A stretch of 36,567 nt of DNA, taken from NCBI GenBank assembly GCA_017535785.1, contig JAFXTN010000039.1, positions 1 through 36,567 on the forward strand. The letters are read 5' to 3'. Shown one piece after another: positions 6,883 through 16,318 of this stretch. The position numbers and the translations under genes are program-made. Under the pieces are notes generated by a model that had not been told where the DNA came from, ran no database searches, and saw only the letters and a program-made list of their open reading frames with translations. Every line of letters starts with the position of its first letter. Position 1 is the first letter of the stretch. Source of the stretch: Butyrivibrio sp. Its GTDB lineage: Bacteria; Bacillota; Clostridia; Lachnospirales; Lachnospiraceae.

Positions 6883-8058
6883 TTAAGCCTTGTAATCAGC
6901 CTTATCTATAGTAATATCGCATTCTATATCCGGATGGATCCCCTTAATGTGATCATCCAGATATTTTATGATATCCGCATCCTTGATATTGTACTTGTAC
7001 GGGACAGTCAGATCAAAGGCAACTCTTCTGCTGTCGCCCTTTGCGTGAATGACCCTGAAATCATGGAAATCAAGCTTTGGATCAAGTTCAGCAACAATAT
7101 GCTTTACTTTTCTCCTTAATTCATCGGAAAATTCATCGTCGGTAACTACGGGATCCATGTGGATAACGACCATGCATCCGTATTTTTTCCTTATATCATT
7201 CTCAATATCATCGACAAGATCATGGACAGTGACAATATCCTTATCCCCCGGAACCTCAACATGCAAGGATACAAAATTCCTTCCGGGTCCGTAATTATGT
7301 ACGACCAGATCGTGGACACCGAGTATACCGTCGTAGCCAAGAACAAAGGCCTCTATCTCATTTACAAGTTCTTTGCTCGGTGGCTCTCCAAGAAGCGGAC
7401 TTATCGTGTCCTTGGCCGCTTCACAACCTGTCTTTATGATAAATATACAGGCAAGAACACCGATGTATCCGTCAAGAACAATCCCCTTCTTATAAGAGAT
7501 AAAAGAAGACAGCAAAACAATTCCCGTTGTAATAACATCGGAAATGCTGTCCATTGCAGTATTTCTAAGAGCCGCGCTCTCTATCTTATGCGCCGCCTCA
7601 AGATTACCCTGAAACATTATCAACTTGACGATCATGGAAAAAATAAGGATTCCGGCTATAAGGCCGTTAAATAAAGTCGCTTTCGGATGAAGTATCTTTT
7701 CAACCGAAGACTGCATGAGCTCTACGCCCATGATAATGATAAAAAGAGCCACGATAAGCCCTGCGATATACTCTATCCTGCCGTGTCCGAAAGGATGCTC
7801 CTCGTCAGCCTCCTGGCCTGAAAGCTTAAAGCCGACAAGCGTAACTATGCTGGAAGCCGCATCGGACAGATTATTGAAAGCATCGCCGGTTATTGAGATC
7901 GATCCGCTTATAACACCCGCAAACAGCTTGGAAGCAAACAAGATGCAATTGAGGAAAATGCCCACAATCCCACTAAGGATCCCATACTTATTTCTTACTT
8001 CAAGATCACCCGTATTTTTATGATCTTTTATAAAAAAAGCTGCAAGGAAAGATATCAT
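6883..8058 (-). CDS. Cation diffusion facilitator (CDF) family metal exporter
   Basis: CDF transporters move divalent metal ions out of the cytoplasm in exchange for protons. The 391-residue protein has the six-segment CDF membrane domain (residues ~25-215) and a cytoplasmic C-terminal domain with HDLVVHNYGPGRNFVSLHVEVP. A further C-terminal stretch of about 80 residues (ELRRKVKHIVAEL to the end) looks like a second regulatory fold. The transport-site residues are Asn and Asp in segment 2 (FNNLSDAAS) and Asp and Asp in segment 5 (MDSISD). There is no His, which argues against the usual zinc site and favours manganese or a related ion (inference). The start ATG at 8058 has no clear Shine-Dalgarno and lies 27 nt after thiN, so translation may be coupled. 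Confidence 0.92.
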   Translation of the reverse strand: MISFLAAFFIKDHKNTGDLEVRNKYGILSGIVGIFLNCILFASKLFAGVISGSISITGDAFNNLSDAASSIVTLVGFKLSGQEADEEHPFGHGRIEYIAGLIVALFIIIMGVELMQSSVEKILHPKATLFNGLIAGILIFSMIVKLIMFQGNLEAAHKIESAALRNTAMDSISDVITTGIVLLSSFISYKKGIVLDGYIGVLACIFIIKTGCEAAKDTISPLLGEPPSKELVNEIEAFVLGYDGILGVHDLVVHNYGPGRNFVSLHVEVPGDKDIVTVHDLVDDIENDIRKKYGCMVVIHMDPVVTDDEFSDELRRKVKHIVAELDPKLDFHDFRVIHAKGDSRRVAFDLTVPYKYNIKDADIIKYLDDHIKGIHPDIECDITIDKADYKA

Positions 8059-8085
8059 AAGTTGTACAAGCTACGGCCAAACGCG

Positions 8086-8757
8086 TTATCTATCCGCAAA
8101 TTCGATGCAGATAAGAAGCGTTCCCCTCTCTACCGTAACCTCTGCCTCCTCATCGATTATAAATTCATTACTTACACCAAGCGGAAAATCAGCGGTAAGT
8201 TCGCCGTGATCAAGCGTATAACTAAGTCCTTTGATCGTAACGCCCTCTGATTTTTCGGATAACGAAAATACAGAAACGTAACCTGTATTTCCTCTGTTGA
8301 ACTTAACTGTCTCATTTTCGGCGATCATGATCATCTTGTCATGTGCCATGATATAGCCCGTTCCGCCGTTATGTTTAATATACAATAAAGTCTGTACGTT
8401 GGCAAAGCTGTGATCAAACCTGCTTCCGCCCAAAGCGCCGTATAAAAAGATCTTTTTATAACCTTTCAAAAGAGCTATCTTAACAGCCTTCATTGTGTCA
8501 GTGTCATCTTTTCTGACCTCCAGCTGCATTATCCTATCGGGGTCGCTCTCCCTTATTTCTTCGAGAGTCCTTACGGCATCAGGCCCCAGCTCATTAAGGG
8601 AATCAAAATCACCGACTATGAGATCCGGCAGTATCCCCAGATCTCTTGCGTACATAAATCCCGCATCGCAAGCAATACAATAATCCCCTTCTTCAAGAGG
8701 GATCTCTATAGGTGTGAAACTTCCCGCAGAAATAATAACGCATCTTGGTTCTCTCAT
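8086..8757 (-). CDS. thiN: Thiamine pyrophosphokinase
   Basis: The enzyme converts thiamine and ATP to thiamine pyrophosphate and AMP. At 223 residues it has the usual length. Diagnostic motifs are CDAGFMYARDLGILPDLIVGDFDS (N-terminal catalytic Asp cluster) and RKDDTDTMKAVKIAL, followed by GALGGSRFDHSFANV. The C-terminal thiamine-binding beta-domain ends with FPLGVSNEFI. The start at 8757 is preceded by GGGGAG at ~4 nt. It lies 12 nt after the TPR-protein gene and 27 nt before the CDF gene, so it is probably part of a longer transcript. No TPP riboswitch is visible. Confidence 0.95.
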   Translation of the reverse strand: MREPRCVIISAGSFTPIEIPLEEGDYCIACDAGFMYARDLGILPDLIVGDFDSLNELGPDAVRTLEEIRESDPDRIMQLEVRKDDTDTMKAVKIALLKGYKKIFLYGALGGSRFDHSFANVQTLLYIKHNGGTGYIMAHDKMIMIAENETVKFNRGNTGYVSVFSLSEKSEGVTIKGLSYTLDHGELTADFPLGVSNEFIIDEEAEVTVERGTLLICIEFADR

Positions 8758-8769
8758 GATTCTCCCCGA

Positions 8770-10164
8770 TCAAGCTCTGATCCTTGATTCTATAGTGTCT
8801 ATATCCATTACCCATTCATTAGCGCCGCCCCAGTCGCCGACAATTGTCTCATCAACAGTGCCGTCACGACGCTCAATTGTAGTATCCAGCCTGTAATTCA
8901 TCTTGGCAACTCTCGTGGAATTACCTGATGTGATATAGCTGTACAGATAAGTGACCGAATACTTGGTGTGCGGATACATGTTATCTTCTATTGAAGCAGG
9001 TTCATAAGAAATAGAACTTCTCTGAACACCGTCATCTTCAAAGTAATTGGCCCAAAGAGTTATGACTCCTGCGGTAGACGGATTCTCCTCAAAGCTAAGG
9101 AATCTATAGCTCCATTTATCGTCCTTCCTGTTCAGGATTATCGCCTCTCTGCTGATAGGCACATAAACTGTATTCTCCTGAGGAGTCTCCTCTTTATTTA
9201 AAAAGATATCTCTTAAAGCAATGTATTCATCGGAAACGACAAATTTTCTCAGTTCATCAACATTTCCAACATCAAGCTGCGTAAAGATATCTGCAAATAT
9301 CCCCTGCACCTTTTGGCTGTCGTCCAGGCACGCCATGAAGGAATCGATATTCTCGTCACTTCCTGTGACCGCCATAGCCTTTTCAAGCAATCCTTTATAC
9401 TCGGGAACATCCTCAACATTAAGTGTAAATGAGTCTTCCATAGGTATCATATATTCTCTTATGATCTTCTTAAGTTCCTCTGAAGGTGCTGTATTATAGA
9501 CATTTATCATTCTGTCGACAACAGAACTATACTTTTCAAAAGAGCACTCAGAAACGCCCTCAGACTTATCTTTTACATGATCAGGTCTGAAAAGAGCATT
9601 GATATCATCACCGTACGCCTCTTCAAAGCATCTTGAATATGCCGCATCAATAAGTTCTATCGCATCAGTATTGCCGTTGTCTTCTTCAAGCACAGTGACC
9701 ATTGAATCAACTACGTCAATATCCGTCTCCTTGCGATTCATCTTATCAACAGCCTCATTTAAGATGACGGCATGATAATTATCTAAAAGCTCTTCGTTCT
9801 CAGTATTCTGCCATCCGTTATACAATATCTTCTTGGCTGACTCGGGATCATCTATGCTAAGATATGCCCCTGCCATGTTGGAATAAGCAATGACAGACTT
9901 TGAATCGATCTCTATTGCCTTCGTATATGAATCTATCGCTGCATCATACTCTTCATTCTTTGAGTATTTATTTCCGGCTGCGATGGCTTTTTTTACCTTA
10001 ACATTAGGAAGATGAAGATATACACCAGCGCCTATAGCTACAAGAGCACCTAAAGAAAGAGCTAAGATCCCGACTTTTCTAAGATCAAATCTCTTTCTGC
10101 GTCTTCTTCTGCCTCTATATGAATTTCTGCCTCTGCCGGCAGGCCTTCTTCTATCGTAACTCAA
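8770..10164 (-). CDS. Membrane-anchored TPR-repeat protein
   Basis: The 464-residue protein begins with a very basic segment (residues 4-30, with runs such as RRRRRKR), then one membrane helix (~30-50, VGILALSLGALVAIGAGVYL). Next comes a TPR pair (~55-125: GNKYSKNEEYDAAIDSYTKAIEI, then YSNMAGAYLSIDDPESAKKIL) and a long acidic region with a beta-rich C-terminus. The positive N-terminus should stay inside, which places the TPR and C-terminal domains outside the membrane (inference). The start ATG overlaps the stop of the HAD gene by 4 nt (ATGA), so the two are translationally coupled. I do not know the exact function; a scaffold or envelope sensor would fit. Confidence 0.8.
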   Translation of the reverse strand: MSYDRRRPAGRGRNSYRGRRRRRKRFDLRKVGILALSLGALVAIGAGVYLHLPNVKVKKAIAAGNKYSKNEEYDAAIDSYTKAIEIDSKSVIAYSNMAGAYLSIDDPESAKKILYNGWQNTENEELLDNYHAVILNEAVDKMNRKETDIDVVDSMVTVLEEDNGNTDAIELIDAAYSRCFEEAYGDDINALFRPDHVKDKSEGVSECSFEKYSSVVDRMINVYNTAPSEELKKIIREYMIPMEDSFTLNVEDVPEYKGLLEKAMAVTGSDENIDSFMACLDDSQKVQGIFADIFTQLDVGNVDELRKFVVSDEYIALRDIFLNKEETPQENTVYVPISREAIILNRKDDKWSYRFLSFEENPSTAGVITLWANYFEDDGVQRSSISYEPASIEDNMYPHTKYSVTYLYSYITSGNSTRVAKMNYRLDTTIERRDGTVDETIVGDWGGANEWVMDIDTIESRIRA

Positions 10165-11000
10165 TTTAAAAGCTCTCCCATTTCTTTAATAGACTCAAAT
10201 ACAGCATCGGGACTGCAATCAAATTTATCCATGTCTTCAAGCTTTGTTTCGCCTGAAAGAACAAGGATCCCGATCGCTCCGTTATTGACTCCCGTAGCCA
10301 CATCCGTATATATTCTGTCGCCGACAAATGCGATTTTTTCTTTGGAAACGCCTGTCGCTTCGACAACCATATCTACGGTTTCTTTAAAAGGCTTACCCAC
10401 AAATCTGGGCTCTTTACCTGTAGAGAGCTCGATCGCTTTGCATATGGCACCGCAATCCGGGATGAACCCGCCCTTCATGGGACAATTGATATCCAAGTGT
10501 GTAGCCAGAAACAGAGAGCCTTCTCTTATATAAGTACATGCATTTGACAGCTTATCAAACGTAAGTGTTTTATCAAAGCCTACAACAACGATGTCAGGTC
10601 TCTTGTCCATATTGGCAAGCGCATCGTCATTTTCAAGATTAAAAAGGTTTATGCCCGCAGCTTTAAAGCTCTCTTCCAACGGTTTTGTGCCAAGGAGATA
10701 AACCGACTTTCCGGGGTGATTAACATTAAGATATGCCGTCATGACATCGCCTGAAGTCATGATCATATCTCTTGTTATATGGCAGTTCATCTTGGCGAGC
10801 TTTTCAATATAAAGCTCAGCCGAGGTCGATGAATTATTGGTGAAAAAGATATATCTTTTCCCCGCCTTTTTTACCGCCTCCAAAAAATCCAGCGCTCCGT
10901 CCAATATATCATTTTCAAGATAGAACGTGCCGTCCATATCAAGGACAAAAAGCTCCGTTTTATCTAAGATTTCTTTCTTTGTTTCAAGATCAAACATCAT
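10161..11000 (-). CDS. HAD-superfamily phosphatase, NagD/PGPase type (HAD-IIA)
   Basis: Proteins of this type hydrolyse small sugar phosphates and nucleotides and are often metabolite-repair enzymes. The 279-residue sequence shows motif I FVLDMDGTFYL (Asp nucleophile), motif II FFTNNSS, the C2-type cap between residues ~85 and 190, motif III in GKPFKETVD and motif IV IAFVGDRIYTDVATG. The start is at MMFDLETKK and has only a weak ribosome-binding site. It lies 14 nt after the K+ channel gene and overlaps the TPR gene by 4 nt. The substrate cannot be read from the sequence. Confidence 0.92.
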   Translation of the reverse strand: MMFDLETKKEILDKTELFVLDMDGTFYLENDILDGALDFLEAVKKAGKRYIFFTNNSSTSAELYIEKLAKMNCHITRDMIMTSGDVMTAYLNVNHPGKSVYLLGTKPLEESFKAAGINLFNLENDDALANMDKRPDIVVVGFDKTLTFDKLSNACTYIREGSLFLATHLDINCPMKGGFIPDCGAICKAIELSTGKEPRFVGKPFKETVDMVVEATGVSKEKIAFVGDRIYTDVATGVNNGAIGILVLSGETKLEDMDKFDCSPDAVFESIKEMGELLN

Positions 11001-11014
11001 AAATCAAATTCCGC

Positions 11015-12220
11015 CTAAACATTTTCATTTTGGACATGCTTTCCGTAAATAAGCACGGTATCGCCTGCCTTAAGAATAAGACTACCCTTGGGAACAAGTG
11101 CCTTCCCATTTCTTCTTATCATAAAGATAAAGCTCTGTCTGGATATATCTATATCCCTAATGGCCGTTCCGTTCCAGGAATGGCCTTCATTTATAATGAT
11201 CTCTTTTAGATCGATCGGCTGAAGATCCTTGGTCTTCTCAGAACACATCACGACAAGATCGTTCTTCTTAACGACCGTCTCGCCCCTTGGTATTATGGTG
11301 TCATTACCTCTTTGGAGCGCAACTACCATCATATCTTTCGGAAGCCCGATCTCATTTATCTTCTTATCGCACCACTTATCAGCGGCGCCGAGTCTTACTC
11401 TGATAAAGTGAATATTCTCTTCTTCAGTATATTCACCGATCGTCTTAAGTCTCTGATACTGCTCGACGAAGCCCGCGGAAATGATACCCGTTGGGATAGC
11501 GACCATTCCGACGCCTAGGAAAGCTATAACTATTCCAAGTATCTTACCGGCAACGGTCCTTGGATAAATGTCACCGTAGCCTATAGTCAAAAGAGTTGAC
11601 GCGGACCACCAGATTCCCGAAAAAGCATTTTGAAATACTTCGGGCTGCGTCTCATGTTCCACGCTGTACATACAAAGACTTGCTGACATCATGAGTATCA
11701 GGATGATAAATACAGAAGCCATAAGTTGTTGCTTTTTGCGGCTGATTACTTCAGTGATAACATTGAGCTGATCGTAATAGGAATTGATCCTAAAAAGTCT
11801 TAGTATCCTTGCCACTCTAAAGAGCTTAAACACCGCAGTTCCTCTGGGGAAGAAAAACGGCATATAATACGGCAGGAATGATATCAGATCGATAACTCCG
11901 GTAAACGATGCCGCGTATTTAACAGGTGCATATCTCTCGGATTCCTTCGGATAAAGTTCAGGAGCCGTAAAAACTCTCAGAACATAATCCACCGCAAAGA
12001 AAAATGTCGTTACTGCTTCTATAGCAAGAAGGAGCGAACCGTAGTTCTGCTCCATATGATCAAAGGTAATCGCAAAAGCTGAAAACAGATTCAAAGCCAG
12101 CGCAATAATACTGATAACATCATACAATCTGTTTATGGGCTCATCGACAACACCCACGCTTACCATGTTAAACAGCTTAGCTCTTATTCTTCTGCTCTTT
12201 GTATTCGTGCCTTTACTCAT
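11015..12220 (-). CDS. Voltage-sensor-type potassium channel with TrkA-C (RCK-C) domain
   Basis: The 401-residue protein has six membrane segments. An Arg-rich S4 helix (KLFRVARILRLFRI, ~132-145) is followed by a pore loop with the K+ filter TIGYGD (212-217). A cytoplasmic region after S6 holds a TrkA-C domain (VRLGAADKWCDKKINEIGLPKDMMVV, ~275-300) and a second similar unit near the C-terminus (SWNGTAIRDIDIS to GDTVLIYG). No full RCK-N/Rossmann domain is present, so it binds ligands, if at all, through TrkA-C; in related proteins that domain binds cyclic di-AMP (not shown here). Start at 12220 with GGAGGGGG at ~2-4 nt. It is followed closely by the HAD gene. Confidence 0.92.
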   Translation of the reverse strand: MSKGTNTKSRRIRAKLFNMVSVGVVDEPINRLYDVISIIALALNLFSAFAITFDHMEQNYGSLLLAIEAVTTFFFAVDYVLRVFTAPELYPKESERYAPVKYAASFTGVIDLISFLPYYMPFFFPRGTAVFKLFRVARILRLFRINSYYDQLNVITEVISRKKQQLMASVFIILILMMSASLCMYSVEHETQPEVFQNAFSGIWWSASTLLTIGYGDIYPRTVAGKILGIVIAFLGVGMVAIPTGIISAGFVEQYQRLKTIGEYTEEENIHFIRVRLGAADKWCDKKINEIGLPKDMMVVALQRGNDTIIPRGETVVKKNDLVVMCSEKTKDLQPIDLKEIIINEGHSWNGTAIRDIDISRQSFIFMIRRNGKALVPKGSLILKAGDTVLIYGKHVQNENV

Positions 12221-12235
12221 TACCCCCTCCTGTAT

Positions 12236-13924
12236 TTAATTAGCATAAAACTTCCAGGCTGTCACTCCGTCAACTTCAACCGATCTTGCATCTATGCCCG
12301 GTCCGTATTTCTCATTGAGATAACTCATCAAGGTATCTTTGGCTTCATCATCACTTACAAAAAATACGTTTTCGTTTTCAAACAATGCTTTGGCCGGATT
12401 GGAAATACCTGCCTTTCCGGCAAAATATAAACCGCTCGGAGAATTACCGTTTCCGCCCATCTCGGTGATATTCGCATAATAATCCGCATATTTACGGTCT
12501 ATATCAAAAATATCCTTAGCTCCAAGAAGCATTCCGTAATCAGCTATATTATATATCACGAAATGTCCTTTTGCTTCTCGTATATTGAGAAAATCTTCAT
12601 ACTTGCTATCGCCGTTGGTAAATTTGGAATTATCCATCACCTCGGACTTGATAAATACGGTAGCTATAAGGAATAACAAAACGGCACATACAGCGATCTT
12701 TTCGAATCTCTTTGAAAGCTCGGTAATATTATCTTTCTTTTCAATCTTAGAAGAAAGATGATCCACAACAATAAAGCCGCTAATCAAGACAGCCGAAAGC
12801 CATATGATGATCTCGACTCTCCAAAAGAATCTTCCCTTAAAGATCAGATAATAATACTCGGCAAAAGAAAGCACTGCATAAATGATATTCTGAGCAATAA
12901 GCCATCTGTCACCTATCGCAAGTGAAAGTAAAACGATCACCATTAAAAGGCCTGCAAGAGTCCTGTTTCCGAATCTGGATACAAACTCCTTTACTGTACT
13001 CTTAAGTACACTCATGTTTAGGCCAAGGCCGCTGTTATTATGCTTCTCTCCAACGCTCTCAAGTTTTCTTAAGTTTGCTTCGTTAAACGTCTCCGGATCA
13101 TTGAACATCCAATGATGTATCATATCAAAATCCGCAGCTGTTATCCCCTCAGCTTCATAATCCTCTGAGCCGTTGGAATAATCATACATTCCAAAGTCTC
13201 TGACTTTTATAAGGATATCGTCACTCACCTTAAAATCGCGCCACTGTGTCATGTAGTAAGCATGATAATTAATTGCAAAACAAAGAACACATGCTGCAAA
13301 AGGGATGAGCAATAATCTGTATCGCATAAGTTTGTCCGTTTTTCTTAAAGCACATGCTCCAAATACGAACAATACAAATACAAAAGGCAATACACTTTCA
13401 AAGGATTGAATCCTTACGCAAAATCCCAATACAAGCATTAAGGATGCCAAAGAAAAAGAGATCTTATCAACCTTTTCATCACGCCTAAAGAGCATGATCA
13501 TATAAATGCTTGCGGCAACAACATAAAGTACCGCAGATTTGGAATAATGGATATGAATATAAAATTCACCGGCCAAAAGAAAATTCAGAAAAACAGTGAT
13601 GATAACAGAATGCTTTATTGACAGTTTATCCGAAAAAGCCAGAGCCAGCATGATTACCGCAAATAAGTCGGTTATAAGATAAAACCAAAGATAACAGTTT
13701 ATTCCGGGAAAGATAAAATAGAAAAACTTTATCATATATCCCAAAACAATATTGGTATAAACAAGGTACTGCGAGAAGATCCCATATGCACCTGCCGCGG
13801 CCATATTCATGCCGGCGTCATCATTCACGTCATATGATACATACCCAAAGCATACACACAATGCCCATATCAATAATGATATACAAGCAATATATAATGT
13901 CTTTTTCTTCATCACAGTACCCAT
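12236..13924 (-). CDS. Large polytopic membrane protein of unknown function
   Basis: The 562-residue protein has 11-13 predicted membrane segments. An early extracytoplasmic loop reads YVSYDVNDDAGMNMAAAGAYG, and a C-terminal soluble tail of about 110 residues follows the last helix. The layout (Asp-containing first loop, many helices, soluble tail) recalls GT-C glycosyltransferases and related polysaccharide membrane proteins, but I see no diagnostic motif. Several starts are possible: ATG 13924 with AAGGA only 1-2 nt away, GTG 13915 or ATG 13912 (MKKKTLYIACIS). The later two have better spacing and give a normal signal-anchor start. It sits 15 nt upstream of the K+ channel gene and 26 nt downstream of the helicase gene on the same strand. 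Confidence 0.7.
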   Translation of the reverse strand: MGTVMKKKTLYIACISLLIWALCVCFGYVSYDVNDDAGMNMAAAGAYGIFSQYLVYTNIVLGYMIKFFYFIFPGINCYLWFYLITDLFAVIMLALAFSDKLSIKHSVIITVFLNFLLAGEFYIHIHYSKSAVLYVVAASIYMIMLFRRDEKVDKISFSLASLMLVLGFCVRIQSFESVLPFVFVLFVFGACALRKTDKLMRYRLLLIPFAACVLCFAINYHAYYMTQWRDFKVSDDILIKVRDFGMYDYSNGSEDYEAEGITAADFDMIHHWMFNDPETFNEANLRKLESVGEKHNNSGLGLNMSVLKSTVKEFVSRFGNRTLAGLLMVIVLLSLAIGDRWLIAQNIIYAVLSFAEYYYLIFKGRFFWRVEIIIWLSAVLISGFIVVDHLSSKIEKKDNITELSKRFEKIAVCAVLLFLIATVFIKSEVMDNSKFTNGDSKYEDFLNIREAKGHFVIYNIADYGMLLGAKDIFDIDRKYADYYANITEMGGNGNSPSGLYFAGKAGISNPAKALFENENVFFVSDDEAKDTLMSYLNEKYGPGIDARSVEVDGVTAWKFYAN

Positions 13925-13950
13925 TTCCTTATGCGTTATTTAATTTCAGT

Positions 13951-15789
13951 TTATTTATTATTCTTGCGTTTTCCGAAGCTCTCCATTACAAGATCACTTA
14001 CATCCTGAAGATAATCAAGGCTTCTCTTCTTGTTATCAGACTTGATTTTCTTCTTGTCTGTCTTAGAAACGTTCATGGTATTGGTATCTTCGCTCTTCTT
14101 GTTGGAGCGTTTGTTGTCGTTTGAATCAAGATACCACGCCTTGGTAGAACCTTCGCCCTTTATGTTTATCCTTCCGACATTTTCAAAACCTTCGGAAGCC
14201 TGTTTCCTGGGTTTACGCTTTCTATCCTCAGCTTTTCTTCTGTCATCAGACTTTCTTCCGTCACGTGATCTCTCATCGTTTCTCTTACCGCCTGATCTTC
14301 TGTCTCCGGGCTTTCTGTCGTCATACTTGCGATCGCCCTTATAGCTACGTCTCCTATCTCCGGACTTACCGTCACGTGATCTTGAATATGAGCCGCGTGA
14401 ATCGCCTCTACCTCTTCTTCCGTAGCCGTCTCTTCTGTCGCTTCTCTTTTCAAAAAGAACAAGATCTTCAATATCTGCGCCCATCTTGAGCTTCATAAAG
14501 CCTGCGGCGAGCTGCTCTGCAGTGTATTCACCCTCTTCAACCTTCTGGTTTACAAACTCAAGAGCAGATGTGATATCTGAGTTCTCGATGATATCGATGA
14601 CTTCGGCAAATACCTTCTGAGATTTTGCCCTCGTGATCTCTTTTGCTGAAGGAACACGTCTCTCTTCGATACGTGTATGGCATACCTTCTCGATCTCACG
14701 AAGCTTGTACATCTCACGTCCGCCGACAAGCGTGAACGATCTTCCGCTCTTTCCGGCACGACCGGTTCTTCCGATCCTGTGAACGTAATACTCTATATCC
14801 TCAGGAATATCAAAGTTAAATACGGCCTCAACACCGCTTACATCTATTCCTCTTGCAGCAACGTCGGTTGCAATGAGAATATTGATCTTTCCTTTTCTGA
14901 AAAGATTCATAACGGTATCTCTCTGATTCTGAGAAAGATCACCGTGAAGGCCATCAGCAAGATAGCCTTTTCCTTTAAGGCTCTCGGAAAGCTGATCCAC
15001 CATCTTCTTGGTATTGCAGAAAATAAGTGTTCTTCCGGGATTATAGTAATCAAGGAGTCTTACAAGAACTTCCTCTTTCATCTTCTGAGGAACTCTGTAA
15101 TATGCCTGCTCGATAGCGGCAACAGTGATCTCCTTGGGTGTCATCTTAATGTACTCAGCATCCTTCTGATATTTTCTTGTTATCTGAAGGATGGGTTCGG
15201 GCATTGTAGCAGAGAAAAGAGCTGTCTGCCTCTCTTCCGGCATTCCGTCGAGGATAGTCTCGATATCCTCTCTAAAGCCCATGTCGAGCATCTCATCGGC
15301 CTCGTCAAGAACAAGGACTCTCACGCTCTTCATTTTCATAGTATGTCTGCGCATATGGTCCATTACACGACCGGGAGTTCCGACGACGATCTGAACTCCT
15401 GCAGAAAGTGCTCTTATCTGTCTTGAGATATCCTGTCCTCCGTAAACTGCGAGGACTTTGATCCCGTGCATATACTTCGCGAAATCTCTTATATCGTCGG
15501 CAGCCTGCATCGCAAGTTCTCTTGTGGGACACAGAACAACTGCCTGTAAATGCTTGTTCTCAGGGTCTACCTTCTCCAAAAGAGGTATACCAAAAGCTGC
15601 TGTCTTTCCGGTTCCCGTCTGAGCCTGACCTATAATGTCCTTGCCCTCCATCATTACGGGAATCGCTGCATTCTGGATGGGAGACATATATTCAAATCCC
15701 ATCTCGCTTACAGCGCGGATAATTCTTTCATCAAGGCCTGATTCATCGTATCTGACCTTTACTTCTTCTTTTTTCTTACTTACTTCCAT
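13951..15789 (-). CDS. DEAD-box ATP-dependent RNA helicase (CshA/DeaD type)
   Basis: This helicase unwinds or remodels RNA in ribosome assembly and mRNA turnover. The 612-residue protein has the Q motif (GFEYMSPIQ), Walker A AQTGTGKT (56-63), PTREL (88-92), GTPGR (137-141), DEAD (162-165), SAT and the C-terminal HRIGRTGRAG. After the core (to ~370) come a helical extension and, from ~465, a low-complexity tail of about 145 residues rich in Arg, Gly, Asp, Lys and Ser (repeated GDRR, DDRK, RDG units). Such tails bind RNA and can drive condensate formation. The start overlaps pgsA by 14 nt and has AAGGA at 8 nt. It is the last gene of the yicC operon, or is followed by the membrane-protein gene. 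Confidence 0.95.
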   Translation of the reverse strand: MEVSKKKEEVKVRYDESGLDERIIRAVSEMGFEYMSPIQNAAIPVMMEGKDIIGQAQTGTGKTAAFGIPLLEKVDPENKHLQAVVLCPTRELAMQAADDIRDFAKYMHGIKVLAVYGGQDISRQIRALSAGVQIVVGTPGRVMDHMRRHTMKMKSVRVLVLDEADEMLDMGFREDIETILDGMPEERQTALFSATMPEPILQITRKYQKDAEYIKMTPKEITVAAIEQAYYRVPQKMKEEVLVRLLDYYNPGRTLIFCNTKKMVDQLSESLKGKGYLADGLHGDLSQNQRDTVMNLFRKGKINILIATDVAARGIDVSGVEAVFNFDIPEDIEYYVHRIGRTGRAGKSGRSFTLVGGREMYKLREIEKVCHTRIEERRVPSAKEITRAKSQKVFAEVIDIIENSDITSALEFVNQKVEEGEYTAEQLAAGFMKLKMGADIEDLVLFEKRSDRRDGYGRRGRGDSRGSYSRSRDGKSGDRRRSYKGDRKYDDRKPGDRRSGGKRNDERSRDGRKSDDRRKAEDRKRKPRKQASEGFENVGRINIKGEGSTKAWYLDSNDNKRSNKKSEDTNTMNVSKTDKKKIKSDNKKRSLDYLQDVSDLVMESFGKRKNNK

Positions 15790-16318
15790 TCATTACATCC
15801 TTATTCTTCACCAGATAATCAATCAGTGAAACAATCGTGAGCGCAAGAGCTATCCACATTACAACCATGGTAACTGTCGGCATATAAGGACCGCCTATGT
15901 TAGCGATCATAAGAACAACCATTACCATCTGGAATGTTGTCTTAAATTTGCCCCAGTAGCTTGCTGCAATAACTCTTCCGTTATCTGCAGCGATGAGTCT
16001 GAAGCCACTTATGATAAATTCTCTTGCAATAATAATAATTACAACTACGGAAGGGATCCTTCCAAGTTCAACAAGTCCGATCATAGCCGAGCAAACCAAA
16101 AGCTTATCGGCAAGAGGATCCATAAACTTACCAAAATCGGTTACCAGATTATACTTTCTGGCAATCTTTCCGTCCACAAGATCTGTCAGCGAAGCAATGA
16201 TAAAGGTTGCAAGCGCTGCCCATCTAAAAATCTCATTGTACGGATCGCATAAAAGAAAGAACACAAAAAAAGGAATCAAAACCACTCTTGCTACAGTTAA
16301 CTTATTAGGTAAATTCAT
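15776..16318 (-). CDS. pgsA: CDP-diacylglycerol-glycerol-3-phosphate 3-phosphatidyltransferase
   Basis: The enzyme makes phosphatidylglycerol phosphate, the precursor of phosphatidylglycerol and cardiolipin, in the membrane. The CDP-alcohol phosphotransferase signature D-xx-DG-xx-AR-(8)-G-xxx-D-xxx-D is complete in DLVDGKIARKYN and TDFGKFMDPLADK (about residues 46-71). Several membrane helices follow, and the length of 180 is typical. The N-terminus MNLPNKLTVARVVLIPFFV is also characteristic. The start ATG overlaps the rimO stop (ATGA) and has GGGGAGG at 7 nt. The helicase start lies inside its last codons. Confidence 0.96.
   Translation of the reverse strand: MNLPNKLTVARVVLIPFFVFFLLCDPYNEIFRWAALATFIIASLTDLVDGKIARKYNLVTDFGKFMDPLADKLLVCSAMIGLVELGRIPSVVVIIIIAREFIISGFRLIAADNGRVIAASYWGKFKTTFQMVMVVLMIANIGGPYMPTVTMVVMWIALALTIVSLIDYLVKNKDVMNGSK

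Noticed and set aside
8086-8770. TPP riboswitch near thiN
   Set aside because: The thiN upstream gap is only 12 nt and has no thi-box sequence.
14677-15426. Long plus-strand frame of 249 codons inside the helicase gene
   Set aside because: It is antisense to the conserved DEAD-box motifs, so its openness follows from the codon use of the real gene.
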